NCBI GenBank assembly: GCA_035525455.1
Contig: DATLEF010000016.1
Coordinates: 1 to 10,694 of the forward strand
Source: JAQGMV01 sp035525455
GTDB lineage: Bacteria; Pseudomonadota; Gammaproteobacteria; Burkholderiales; SG8-41
Length of the DNA: 10,694 nt
Direction of reading: 5' to 3'
The position numbers were made by a program, and so were the translations under genes. The first letter of the stretch is position 1. Each line of letters begins with the position of its first letter. The notes below the pieces were generated by a model. That model was not told the DNA's origin and did not search any database. It worked only from the letters and a program-made list of their open reading frames with translations. Below, one piece after another: positions 1-7,223 of this stretch.

Positions 1-57
1 GATGTCCTGCGGCTCGTCCACAGCGAGCGGCTCGTTCACAACTCCGTGTTCATTCAT
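1..57 (-). CDS. possible 5' end of a further gene, cut by window edge
   Basis: An ATG at 57 on the minus strand opens a 19-codon reading frame (begins MNEHGVVNEPLAVDEPQ) that reaches the window edge without a stop. It lies 129 nt beyond the end of the preceding minus-strand gene and could be the next gene in the same direction. No clear Shine-Dalgarno sequence precedes it, and 19 codons are too few to recognise a family. It may be chance. Confidence 0.25.
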   Translation of the reverse strand, partial: MNEHGVVNEPLAVDEPQDI

Positions 58-122
58 GCGCTTGGGTGCGGCGGTGTGGGAATTGCGCGTATACACTGGA
101 TCGCTTTCGAAGCGCGGAATGC

Positions 123-145
123 GCTGCTTTCGGAGAAAAAGCAGC
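123..145 (-). other. hairpin downstream of the hypothetical gene, possible weak terminator
   Basis: An 8-bp perfect inverted repeat (GCTGCTTT at 123-130, AAAGCAGC at 138-145) with a 7-nt loop lies about 40 nt past the stop codon of the minus-strand gene ending at 187. No uridine tract follows on the minus strand, so it is not a canonical intrinsic terminator. It could still act as a 3'-end stabilising hairpin. Confidence 0.3.
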
Positions 146-177
146 AAACGGCATGCCGCGGAAAGCGCGGCGGAGGC

Positions 178-198
178 AAGCGCTGGTCAGCGCTTTTT
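178..198 (+). terminator. hairpin plus T-run, terminator-like on the plus strand
   Basis: AAGCGCT (178-184) and AGCGCTT (189-195) form a 7-bp stem with a GGTC loop, followed by a T-run (194-198). The geometry suits an intrinsic terminator for plus-strand transcripts, but no plus-strand gene was found upstream. On the minus strand it overlaps the last codons and the stop of the 187-1140 gene and lacks a following T-run. Its role is uncertain: it could block antisense transcription, or be a by-product of the lysine/arginine-rich gene end. Confidence 0.3.
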
Positions 199-1140
199 GA
201 TCTGGATAGGCGGCGTGATCGCTTTGCCGAGGAAGCGCTGAAATTCGGCGTCCCGCATCGCATCCAGCGCGGCGCGGCGCAGCTCGGCGCGCTGCTCTTC
301 GGCGCGAACGTCTTCTTTTTCCGTGACAATTTCGGTGCGCGCGATGGTCTTGCGTAACCTCGCGAAGTGCGCTTCGAGCTCCTTTAGCGTGCGCGCCGGA
401 ACGGTATAGATGTAACGGCGCTTCGTCTTGACGCGCAACTGCCGCCGTATCATCCCAATGCTGGCGGCGACGACCTCGAGCAGCCAGTCCTGATATTGCT
501 CCGCCGTCTTGAAATTGGAGCGGCCGCGTTCTTCGTCTTGTGCCCGCGCGCGCGCCTCCGCCTCGTGATACACGACGAAGCGGTAGCGCCCACCGGCAAG
601 CGCCTGCGCCTGCCACAGATGCGAGCGTGCTTCAGCGGTCTCACTTTGAGTGTCGCGCTCGGCTTCCGGCGGTGCGATGCCGGCCGCGCGCAGCGCCGCG
701 AAAGGCCCGATGTATACCGTCGCGGGGCCGGTGTTCGCGCCTTCGCGAAGCTCGATGTACTTGTAGACCGCGACCCGGCCGCCGAGGGCGCGCCACGCGG
801 CGGGCATGAGTTCGTTCACCACGGCGAGCCGATAGCGATCGCTACCGGTTTTTACGATCGTGCATTTCAGCTCCGCGCGAGGCGCAGCCGGACAGAATAC
901 GGGCAGCGAAAAAAGCCGGCGGCCGCCAATTTTCTGCGGAAAGCTGAAGCCGGGCGGGATCCGCATGAGACGTGCCGCGCGGAATTGCGCTTCGCTGCCG
1001 CCATACCAGGTCGACAGCCTGCCCTGTCTGCGGGTCCGCTTTTCGATCGTCAATCCGGCTTCGTCGGCGTAGCGATTGCGCTCGTCGATATAGTCCGGCA
1101 GATAGGCTAGCGATTCGCGTTCGCTGGACTGCGTCGTCAC
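187..1140 (-). CDS. hypothetical protein, 317 aa, family not recognised
   Basis: I do not recognise this family. The start is a GTG at 1140, supported by AAGGA with 6-nt spacing. The product looks cytoplasmic, with no signal peptide or membrane segment. The N-terminal half (about 1-200) is a mixed, probably globular region with many aromatic and arginine residues, including RLSTWYGGSE near 41-50 and RYRFVVYHE near 185-193. Residues about 250-302 are rich in Glu, Arg, Ala and Lys and probably form a long helix or coiled coil. The C-terminus is basic (ends QIKKR). The frame is long, has typical GC-rich codon use and a good ribosome binding site, so it is very likely real. The 287-nt region upstream, to the dehydrogenase gene, holds no clear gene. 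A minus-strand TATAGT at 1348-1353 is a weak -10 candidate without a matching -35. Confidence 0.75.
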   Translation of the reverse strand: MTTQSSERESLAYLPDYIDERNRYADEAGLTIEKRTRRQGRLSTWYGGSEAQFRAARLMRIPPGFSFPQKIGGRRLFSLPVFCPAAPRAELKCTIVKTGSDRYRLAVVNELMPAAWRALGGRVAVYKYIELREGANTGPATVYIGPFAALRAAGIAPPEAERDTQSETAEARSHLWQAQALAGGRYRFVVYHEAEARARAQDEERGRSNFKTAEQYQDWLLEVVAASIGMIRRQLRVKTKRRYIYTVPARTLKELEAHFARLRKTIARTEIVTEKEDVRAEEQRAELRRAALDAMRDAEFQRFLGKAITPPIQIKKR

Positions 1141-1427
1141 ACGTGTTCCTTCCGTACCGGTGTTGCGGGCTTCTTGGAGCCCTCATCTCGCCCCGCGGCA
1201 AAGTGCTCGCGGAACGCCGTCCTCACTGATGGTACCAAGATGCATTAACGTCGAGCAAGCGGAAAGGAACACAAGATGTGGTGCGGAGCGCGGTTCGCGC
1301 ATCAATCAGGCGTGATACCGAGCGCTTTGACGACCGTGCCCTACTTCACTATATCTTCACGACTGAGCTGATCGACTGTGGGCTGAACGTCGGTGTGTAG
1401 ACGGCTCCACCTCGGTCCGTCGTCGGA

Positions 1428-2357
1428 TCACGGAGTGTCGTCTTTGAGTATGGCCATGCCCGCCTGGAGTGCTTTCTCGATACGCGCTTTCTCTTTTGCG
1501 ATTTTGGCATCGTCCCATTCCCAGAAGCCGCGGCGGGTCTTCATGCCGAGCCGCCCCTCCTCCACGAGTTGCTTGAGCATCGGCGGCGGTCCTTCGTTCG
1601 TGTAAAGATGCGGATAAAGCGCGCTTCCCACGAGGAAGTTGGTATCCCAGCCCGACATCTCCTTCTGCAGCATCGGACCGCACGCGATGAACCGGAAGCC
1701 GAATCCATAGCGCACAGCGGTGTCGACGCCTTCCGCCGAGACGATGCCGTCCTGTATGAGATAGAGCGCCTCGCGCATCATCGCGTGCTGAAGACGGTTG
1801 CCCACAAAACCCGGGACGTCCTTCTTGACCCAGATCGGGGCTTTGCCCATCGTTTTCATGAGCTCGAAGACGCATTCCGCTATAGCAGGTTCGGTGGCAT
1901 CGGCGCTGACGATCTCGACCAGGGGCACGAGATGAGCCGGCATGAAGAAGTGCAGCCCCAGCACGCGGCCGCGCCTTTTGAGGCCCTTGCCCACTTCGCC
2001 GATCGGAAAATTGGAGGTGTTGGTCGCTATCGGGACGTCGGCGTCGGCAAGCGCCTCGATTTCTGCGAACAGCCGCTGCTTGAGCGGCAGGTCTTCAGTC
2101 GCGGCCTCCACCACCATGCCGACGCTGCTCCAGTCGATGTCAGTCAGCCTGGCGTACGTCTTCACGTTCCGCGCGCACGCCGGGTCGGCTCCGAGCTTCT
2201 TGAGACCGGCCTCGATACGCAGCGGCAGCGCTTCGCGCGTCTTCGCCGACGGGCTCATCACGTGCACGGTCCAGCCATTCGCGGCGTACACGATTGCGAT
2301 GTCGCCGCCCATGATGCCGCCGCCGACGATGACCGCGCTGGAACGTTCCTGTGACAT
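1428..2357 (-). CDS. 3-hydroxyacyl-CoA dehydrogenase family protein, 309 aa
   Basis: An NAD-dependent oxidoreductase of the 3-hydroxyacyl-CoA dehydrogenase family, oxidising a 3-hydroxyacyl-CoA or related beta-hydroxy acid in the cytoplasm. The N-terminal Rossmann fold carries VGGGIMGG (11-18). ATNTSNFPI (111-119) and HFFMP (136-140) follow, with the expected catalytic His136-Glu148 pair. VPGFVGNRL (181-189) supplies the conserved Asn, and the C-terminal helical domain runs to GFWEWDD (277-283). Length fits single-domain family members, including L-carnitine dehydrogenase and lambda-crystallin-like enzymes, so the substrate is uncertain. The usual HF-x-NP motif has Met139 in place of Asn. The ATG at 2357 is preferred because GGAG lies 9 nt upstream and the Rossmann motif then sits near the N-terminus. 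An in-frame ATG at 2429 overlaps the candidate promoter and would add 24 arginine-rich residues. It stands divergent from the M14 peptidase and outside the downstream operon. Confidence 0.9.
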   Translation of the reverse strand: MSQERSSAVIVGGGIMGGDIAIVYAANGWTVHVMSPSAKTREALPLRIEAGLKKLGADPACARNVKTYARLTDIDWSSVGMVVEAATEDLPLKQRLFAEIEALADADVPIATNTSNFPIGEVGKGLKRRGRVLGLHFFMPAHLVPLVEIVSADATEPAIAECVFELMKTMGKAPIWVKKDVPGFVGNRLQHAMMREALYLIQDGIVSAEGVDTAVRYGFGFRFIACGPMLQKEMSGWDTNFLVGSALYPHLYTNEGPPPMLKQLVEEGRLGMKTRRGFWEWDDAKIAKEKARIEKALQAGMAILKDDTP

Positions 2358-2396
2358 GTGTTCGGGCTCCACGTTATGATGTCTCGGGAAGCGTCT

Positions 2397-2418
2397 CGAG
2401 CGCACGCTCGCCTCGAGG
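2397..2418. promoter_or_regulatory. paired palindromes in the divergent intergenic region, possible operator
   Basis: Two adjacent perfect palindromes, CGAGCG-CA-CGCTCG (2397-2410) and CCTCGAGG (2411-2418), lie between the dehydrogenase start and the overlapping -10 elements. Their place beside a divergent promoter suggests a repressor site. In the dehydrogenase transcript they could instead fold as a 5'-leader hairpin. No regulator gene is in the window to pair with them. Confidence 0.3.
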
Positions 2419-2427
2419 CTCGCTCGC

Positions 2428-2435
2428 ATTATAGT
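2428..2435. promoter_or_regulatory. overlapping divergent -10 elements
   Basis: The minus strand reads a perfect TATAAT at 2433-2428, about 70 nt upstream of the dehydrogenase ATG. The plus strand reads TATAGT at 2430-2435, about 30 nt upstream of the peptidase ATG. AT-rich hexamers are rare in this GC-rich DNA, and the position between two divergent genes fits promoters for both. No good -35 hexamer is visible in either direction, so assignment rests on the -10 matches and the location. Confidence 0.4.
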
Positions 2436-2464
2436 GGGCTCGCAGCGGGCTCATGGAGGCGGCT

Positions 2465-4135
2465 ATGCAGCGCGATCTTCTGAACGCGGCACGAGCGCTC
2501 GTCTTTCTGCTACTCGTGCATACCGCCGCCGCGGCTTGGGCGCAATGCGCAGCCGGCAGCGATTATCAGCAATCCGCAGCGGTGAAGCGGCGCTATCCTG
2601 ACCCTGCCGTGCGGTTCGAGACGCCCGCATTTGCACCCGGCAAGACGGGATATACGGCGCACGCAGAAATGATGACGTTTCTCGAGCGGCTCGCCCGCCA
2701 GTCGCGCAACATGCAAGTGCGCGTGGCGGGGCACTCCCAGGAAGGCCGCGCGATTCCGGTCCTGCTGTTCTCCAATTCCGGGCGATTTGGCGCCGCCGAG
2801 CTGAAAGCGCTCGAGCGGCCTGTCGTACTGCTCGTGGGTCAACTCCACGGCAACGAGCCTGCGGGGGGCGAGGCGATGCTGGCCCTCGCGCAGTCCCTCG
2901 CAGCGGGTGAGCTCCGGCCGCTGCTCGATCGCGTCAGCGTCGTCATCATGCCGCGCGGTAACCCGGATGGCGCGCATTACTTCTGGCGCAGCACGGCGAA
3001 CTGCGTCGATGTGAATCGCGATCATCTCAAAGTCGATTTGCCGGAAACGCTCGCGATTCGCCGCACCACATCCGAGTTTCAACCGGATATCTTCGTCGAC
3101 GCCCACGAGTTCAGCGTTGCCACACGCTGGATCGAGAAATTCAACGCGCTGCAATCGTATGATTTCACCATGGCGTACGCGACGCACCCGAACATCGAGC
3201 CGTCGCTGAACGAGGTCGCCGAGCGCCTCTTCAGCCGCAATATTGCGCGCGACGTCGAGCGCGCCGGATACACGCACTTCTGGTACTACACTACGGCCTA
3301 TAACCTCAAGGACCTGAGCGTCGCCGGCGGCGGGACCGCGCCGGACATCGGCCGCAACTACGCGGGTTTGCAGAACATGCTCTCGTTTCTCGTCGAGACG
3401 CGCGGCGTCGGCATCGGGCGCGACAGCTACGCGCGCCGCGTTCACACGCACTACGTCGTGATGGCGAGCCTTCTGCGCACGGCCGCCGACAATGCGGCTG
3501 AAGTGCGCAAAACGGTGCAGAGCGCGCGCGAGCAGGTCGTACGCAAAGGCCGCTCAGCCGCGCCGGACGATCTGGTTGCGGTAACGCTCAAGATGCCCAA
3601 GCGGCCGCAGAAGCTCACGATGATCGATCCCGCAACCGGCGACCCGAAGGAGGTGGAAGTGGAGTGGGTAGACCCGCGCGAAGCGCAGGCAGGCCTCTCA
3701 CGCGCCAGACCTTGGGCGTATCTGCTGCTGCCTTCTCTTGCCGAGGTCGCGCGGCGACTCGCGCTCTCGGGCATTGAGGTGCGGCGCCTGCAGACGCCGA
3801 CCGAACTGGAAGTGGAAAGCTACGACGTCACCGAGCGGCGGGCAGGCACCGTTTTCGTCGAGGGACACATCCGCAGTACCGTCACGACCGAATTGAAAGC
3901 CCGCAAGCGCTTGTTCCCGGCGGGCACGTTCGTATACACGCTGGCGCAGCCGGGTGCGAACATACTCGTGGCCGCGCTCGAGCCTGAATCGGCGTCGAGC
4001 TTCGTGTCACTGGGGATGATCGCCACCGACCGCCGCGGACTCGCGAATCCGCAGGAGGCCGCACCCAGCGAAGTGCCCGTTTTCCGCCTTATGAGACCCG
4101 CGGCGCTCGAGCTGGGATCGGTGAAGAATCCGTAA
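2465..4135 (+). CDS. exported M14-family zinc carboxypeptidase-like protein, 556 aa
   Basis: A secreted or periplasmic metallopeptidase of the M14 (carboxypeptidase A-like) family, hydrolysing a peptide or amide bond. An N-terminal signal peptide (hydrophobic about 8-25, likely cleavage after AWA near residue 27) directs export. Zinc ligands are visible: HGNE (His128, Glu131) and His214 in DAHEF. NRD (184-186) matches the substrate-binding Asn-Arg region, and Glu311 in VETRG is the likely catalytic glutamate. After the catalytic domain (to about 340) comes a long C-terminal part, about 412-515, with RPWAYLL and FPAGTFVYTLAQP followed by LEPESASSF. This kind of C-terminal domain accompanies many bacterial M14 proteins. 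The ATG at 2465 is chosen because GGAGG lies 5 nt upstream; the ATG at 2453 overlaps that site. The substrate cannot be inferred. It converges with the methyltransferase gene 13 nt away and is not part of the minus-strand operon. Confidence 0.88.
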   Translation: MQRDLLNAARALVFLLLVHTAAAAWAQCAAGSDYQQSAAVKRRYPDPAVRFETPAFAPGKTGYTAHAEMMTFLERLARQSRNMQVRVAGHSQEGRAIPVLLFSNSGRFGAAELKALERPVVLLVGQLHGNEPAGGEAMLALAQSLAAGELRPLLDRVSVVIMPRGNPDGAHYFWRSTANCVDVNRDHLKVDLPETLAIRRTTSEFQPDIFVDAHEFSVATRWIEKFNALQSYDFTMAYATHPNIEPSLNEVAERLFSRNIARDVERAGYTHFWYYTTAYNLKDLSVAGGGTAPDIGRNYAGLQNMLSFLVETRGVGIGRDSYARRVHTHYVVMASLLRTAADNAAEVRKTVQSAREQVVRKGRSAAPDDLVAVTLKMPKRPQKLTMIDPATGDPKEVEVEWVDPREAQAGLSRARPWAYLLLPSLAEVARRLALSGIEVRRLQTPTELEVESYDVTERRAGTVFVEGHIRSTVTTELKARKRLFPAGTFVYTLAQPGANILVAALEPESASSFVSLGMIATDRRGLANPQEAAPSEVPVFRLMRPAALELGSVKNP

Positions 4136-4148
4136 CTGGTACGGACCC

Positions 4149-5015
4149 CTAGCGCGCTTCGGCCACGCGCGTCGCCGTCCATTTGGCTTCGCCGCCTGAA
4201 CCTTTCGCAGTGCCTTCGATCTTGTCGCCGAGAACCTGGCCGCTGAAATCGCGCTTTCCGCTGGCATCCTCGATCGTGAAACTGACGGTTTCGCCACGGA
4301 GCTTCCCGTTCGAGAATTGTACCGGCTTGCCGTCGACTTTCGCGCTGCCGCCGACGTTCTGATACTGCTGGATGAACGCCGTTTCGTAGCGCGGGCCGCC
4401 GGCGACCTGGACACGCCACGTGCCGCCCACCTTGGCCGGCACGATCCACATGTAAGCGGTGCGGCCTTCGGAAGAGTCGACCTGATCGGGCTGCCAGTCA
4501 TCCATCGTGAAGGCGTGCGACACCACGCGCGTGCCCGGTTTCATGTTGAGTATCGTGGGACGCAGCTTCACGTTGAGCGAGGGCAGCAGGTACAACGTGA
4601 GCACGGTCGCCTGGCTGAAATCGGTCTGAAAAATATCGCCGCGGATGAATTGCGCCTTCGCCGTGACGCCTTCCTTTTCGGCTGCGCGTTTCGCGAGCTC
4701 CACCATGTCCGGGTTGAATTCGACGCCGAGGGCTTTGGCTCCGAATTTCTTGGCGGCCGTGATGACGGTGCGCCCGTCGCCCGAGCCCAGATCCACCACG
4801 TAGTCGGTGGGCTTGGTGCCGGCCATCTGCAGCATGCGCTCGACGAGCGATTGCGGCGTCGGCACCCAGATCACGTCCTTGCCTTCCTGTCCCACCGCGG
4901 GCGTAAATTCCTTGAAACCGGCAGCGGTCTGGGCCGCGGCCGGGCCGCTCACCGACCCTACACAGACGAGCACAAAAACGGCGAACACTGAAGCAGCACG
5001 CAACATCGATTGCAT
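4149..5015 (-). CDS. exported class I SAM methyltransferase, FAM173/ANT-KMT-like, with C-terminal extension
   Basis: A 288-residue protein with an N-terminal signal peptide (hydrophobic about 9-23, likely cleavage after PAAA near residue 28) followed by a class I methyltransferase domain. VPTPQSLVERML (51-62) precedes motif I VDLGSGDG (74-81). Glu99 in GVEFNP is the likely SAM ribose ligand, followed by GDIF (127-130), LYLLPSLN (141-148) and PGTRVVSHAF (160-169). This order resembles the FAM173 lysine methyltransferases (ANT-KMT, ATPSC-KMT) and their bacterial homologues. After about residue 195 a further 90-residue, probably beta-rich region follows. Export is odd because SAM is a cytoplasmic cofactor, and the hydrophobic segment might be an uncleaved membrane anchor instead. 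The start at 5015 has AGGAG 6 nt upstream; an ATG at 5018 is also possible. The protein substrate and final location are unknown. It lies 112 nt after the CoA-transferase gene on the same strand. Confidence 0.85.
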   Translation of the reverse strand: MQSMLRAASVFAVFVLVCVGSVSGPAAAQTAAGFKEFTPAVGQEGKDVIWVPTPQSLVERMLQMAGTKPTDYVVDLGSGDGRTVITAAKKFGAKALGVEFNPDMVELAKRAAEKEGVTAKAQFIRGDIFQTDFSQATVLTLYLLPSLNVKLRPTILNMKPGTRVVSHAFTMDDWQPDQVDSSEGRTAYMWIVPAKVGGTWRVQVAGGPRYETAFIQQYQNVGGSAKVDGKPVQFSNGKLRGETVSFTIEDASGKRDFSGQVLGDKIEGTAKGSGGEAKWTATRVAEAR

Positions 5016-5059
5016 CATCCTCTCCTGTTGATTCGGTGCGGGCACGCGAAAAGCGGCCC

Positions 5060-5065
5060 ATTATG
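5060..5065 (-). promoter_or_regulatory. weak -10 candidate for the methyltransferase gene
   Basis: CATAAT on the minus strand (5 of 6 matches to the -10 consensus) lies about 45 nt upstream of the methyltransferase start, in the 112-nt gap after the CoA-transferase. No convincing -35 at normal spacing was found, only repeated TTGAGG motifs that lie too close. It suggests the methyltransferase may be transcribed apart from the operon, but support is thin. Confidence 0.25.
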
Positions 5066-5127
5066 CCTCAACGCACCTCAAGGCCGAGCGGTGCACGGCT
5101 GCCGCTGCGACTCCCGCTGGCGAGCAT

Positions 5128-6339
5128 TTAACGGCCGAGACGACCGTCCGTTGTAACCTTCTGCACGACCATCGCGTCGATCGCGTCGGCGCCGTAGCCC
5201 AGCTCCTGCAGGATCTCGACGCTGTGCTGGCCGAGCTTGGGCGCCGGGATGAAGTCGCGCCGCGCGCCGCGTGAAAGCTTGTTCGGCAGCGTCAGGTTGA
5301 CGATCTTGCCTTCGGTCGGGTGCTCGACGGTCTCGAAGAGCCGCACTTCCTTCAGATGCGGGTCTTCCATGAGCGTATCGAGCGTGTGATACGGCATCGC
5401 GGGCACGTCGCAGCTGTCGAAAATCTCCACCCATTCGGCCGTCGTCTTTTTCGTGAGCGCTTCTGCGCGCAGCCTGAAATATTCACTGACATTTCGAAAG
5501 CGCGCGGCAATGCTCTCGAAGCGCGGATCGGTCTTGAGCTCAGGCCGCCCGATCGCATCGAAAAAGGCGAAGGCTTGGGCGTTCGTGTTCGCCGAGATGC
5601 AGATAAAACCATCTTTGGTCGCGAGCGGTTTCTGCTGGGGATCGAGCAGGCGCGGGTCGCCGGTGGGCCCGCGCGGCGGCTGGAAAGTTTTCATGTACAT
5701 GTGCTCGGTCAGAACGAAGGCCGCCATGTTTTCGAACATGGGAATTTCGATAGCCTGGCCTTCGCCGCTGCGTTCGCGATGGTAGAGCGCCATCAATATC
5801 ATCTGCACCGAGATCAACCCAACCGTTTTGTCCGCTACCACCATCGGCAGGTAGCGCGGCTCGCCTGCCGCACGGTGATGGAGCGCCGCGACGCCGGCCG
5901 AACCCTGGATGATCGAATCGTATGCGGGCTTTTCACGATAGCGGCCGCCCTGGCCAAAGCCGAACATGCCGCAATAGATGATTTTAGGATTGACGGCGCG
6001 CACGTCGTCATAAGCGAGCTTCATGCGCGCCATCGCTGCCGGGCGCACGTTCCAGATGAGCACGTCCGCGCGCTCGACGAGCCGCATGAGGGCTTCGTGG
6101 CCCGCGGGTTTTTTCAGATCGAGGACGATCGAGCGCTTGTTGCGATTGAGATGCAGGAATTTCGGTCCCATGCCGGGGGTTACGCCCAGGCCGCCGATCG
6201 TGCGCCCGAGATCGCCGCTGGGACTTTCGACTTTGATCACCTCCGCGCCATGGTCCGCCAGGATCTGCGTCGCCAGTGGACCCACGACGACCGACGTGAG
6301 ATCGACCACACGCACGCCCTCGAGGGGGCCGCCTGCCAT
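5128..6339 (-). CDS. CaiB/BaiF family III CoA-transferase, 403 aa
   Basis: A family III CoA-transferase, moving CoA from a donor acyl-CoA to a carboxylic acid in the cytoplasm. The N-terminus LEGVRVVDLTSVVVGPLAT (6-24) and GAEVIKVESPSGD (31-43) are hallmarks of the family. NRNKRSIVLDLKKP (65-78), DVLIWNVRP (92-100) and PAYDSIIQGSAG (138-149) follow. Asp170 in MVVADKTVG matches the Asp that forms the acyl-aspartyl anhydride in formyl-CoA transferase. Length of 403 fits the family (about 380-430). The ATG at 6339 lies 1 nt beyond the stop of the hydratase gene, with GGAG 10 nt upstream inside that gene, so the two are likely translationally coupled. Next to a hydratase of the mesaconyl/itaconyl-CoA type it probably activates an unsaturated dicarboxylate or similar acid. 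The family does not fix the acid or the CoA donor. Confidence 0.93.
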   Translation of the reverse strand: MAGGPLEGVRVVDLTSVVVGPLATQILADHGAEVIKVESPSGDLGRTIGGLGVTPGMGPKFLHLNRNKRSIVLDLKKPAGHEALMRLVERADVLIWNVRPAAMARMKLAYDDVRAVNPKIIYCGMFGFGQGGRYREKPAYDSIIQGSAGVAALHHRAAGEPRYLPMVVADKTVGLISVQMILMALYHRERSGEGQAIEIPMFENMAAFVLTEHMYMKTFQPPRGPTGDPRLLDPQQKPLATKDGFICISANTNAQAFAFFDAIGRPELKTDPRFESIAARFRNVSEYFRLRAEALTKKTTAEWVEIFDSCDVPAMPYHTLDTLMEDPHLKEVRLFETVEHPTEGKIVNLTLPNKLSRGARRDFIPAPKLGQHSVEILQELGYGADAIDAMVVQKVTTDGRLGR

Positions 6340-6340
6340 T

Positions 6341-7192
6341 TCAGACGAACTCCGCGTCGGCGCTCAGCGCGAGCCCCCCTTCGTCGTCGAGCGCCCACAG
6401 TTTCGCGGACTTGTTGTCGAGCGACGGCTCGCCGCAAAGCGTGATCGCGCGGTCCACGAACAGCGGCCGCACGTTCCGTGATGCGAGGTAACGCAGCGGG
6501 GTCGACGCGTGCATGCGCGCGAGCTCGAACACGAGGAGTGTGGTGAGCCCGCCGTTCATGACGAGGTCCGGATAGCCTTCGGCCTTGGTGACGTACGGAT
6601 AGTCGTAATGGATGCGATGGCTGTTGAACGTCAGCGCCGAGTAGCGGAAAAGCATCACGGCATCCGGCGTCACCACATGGCTCCATACCGCTTTGCCAGG
6701 CGCAGGCTGAGGGGGCGGCGCCTTGGCGTCGGCGGCCGGTTCTTCGCGATAGACGATGTCCTGCTCTTCCGTGACCGCCAGGCCGCGCGGGCTGTAAATG
6801 TCGGTCTTCACCGTCACGAACACCATCTGACCGGTTCGCCCCTGCTTGGGCGTGACACTCTCGATCCGGGATTCACGGCGAATCTCGTCACCCACGAGCA
6901 GCGGGGCGTGAAAAGTATTGCGTTTGCCGGCGAACATGCGCCGCGGCAGAGGCACGGGCGGCAGAAAGTCTCCGCGCTTCGGGTGTCCGTCGGCGCCGAT
7001 TTGCGAGTGACGCACCACGCGCGGAAAAAAAGTCGAATGCCAGCCGATCGGCAGCGGATCGCCGGCCTTCGGCGCGGAATCGTCGCGATCGAGGGTCGCC
7101 GAGAGCCGGTGCACCGTAGGAATGGTCACGTAATCGACGTCGCTTTCGGTCTGCCCTATCCATTTCTGAAGATCTTCGAGGTTCTGCGTCAC
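6341..7192 (-). CDS. MaoC-like acyl-CoA hydratase, mesaconyl-C4-CoA/itaconyl-CoA hydratase type, 283 aa
   Basis: A hydratase or dehydratase with two hot-dog domains, related to mesaconyl-C4-CoA hydratase of the 3-hydroxypropionate bicycle and itaconyl-CoA hydratase. The first, FAS1-like domain includes PLPRRMFAGKR (81-91), APLLVGDEI (96-104) and TEEQDIVYRE (141-150). A Pro/Ala linker (152-166) leads to the second domain with LFRYSALTFNSHRIHYD (181-197), which holds the His residues expected at the active site, and EGYPDLVMNGG (205-215). In relatives the latter stretch usually reads VHG; here Asn213 replaces that His. Start ATG 7192 has GGAG 6 nt upstream. It is followed at 1 nt by the CoA-transferase, which fits sequential CoA activation and water addition to an enoyl-CoA. 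The reaction is assigned by family; the substrate is inferred only from context. Confidence 0.85.
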   Translation of the reverse strand: MTQNLEDLQKWIGQTESDVDYVTIPTVHRLSATLDRDDSAPKAGDPLPIGWHSTFFPRVVRHSQIGADGHPKRGDFLPPVPLPRRMFAGKRNTFHAPLLVGDEIRRESRIESVTPKQGRTGQMVFVTVKTDIYSPRGLAVTEEQDIVYREEPAADAKAPPPQPAPGKAVWSHVVTPDAVMLFRYSALTFNSHRIHYDYPYVTKAEGYPDLVMNGGLTTLLVFELARMHASTPLRYLASRNVRPLFVDRAITLCGEPSLDNKSAKLWALDDEGGLALSADAEFV

Positions 7193-7223
7193 AGTTCACT
7201 CCACGTCATGACTATCGTGAGAT

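Noticed and set aside
50..616. 188-residue minus-strand frame overlapping the 3' half of the hypothetical gene
   Set aside because: It is Arg/Ala-rich shadow coding. The 187-1140 frame is longer, has a ribosome binding site and a more normal composition.
2358..2429. Upstream in-frame start for the 3-hydroxyacyl-CoA dehydrogenase
   Set aside because: It would add 24 Arg-rich residues before the Rossmann fold and overlap the perfect TATAAT element. The ATG at 2357 has a proper GGAG site.
2510..3451. 313-residue minus-strand frame opposite the M14 peptidase
   Set aside because: It is antisense to a gene with a signal peptide and intact zinc ligands, and its composition is low in complexity and without motifs.
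5320..6444. 374-residue plus-strand open frame
   Set aside because: It lies opposite the well-supported CoA-transferase, has an Arg/His-rich composition typical of antisense frames in GC-rich DNA, and shows no family motif.
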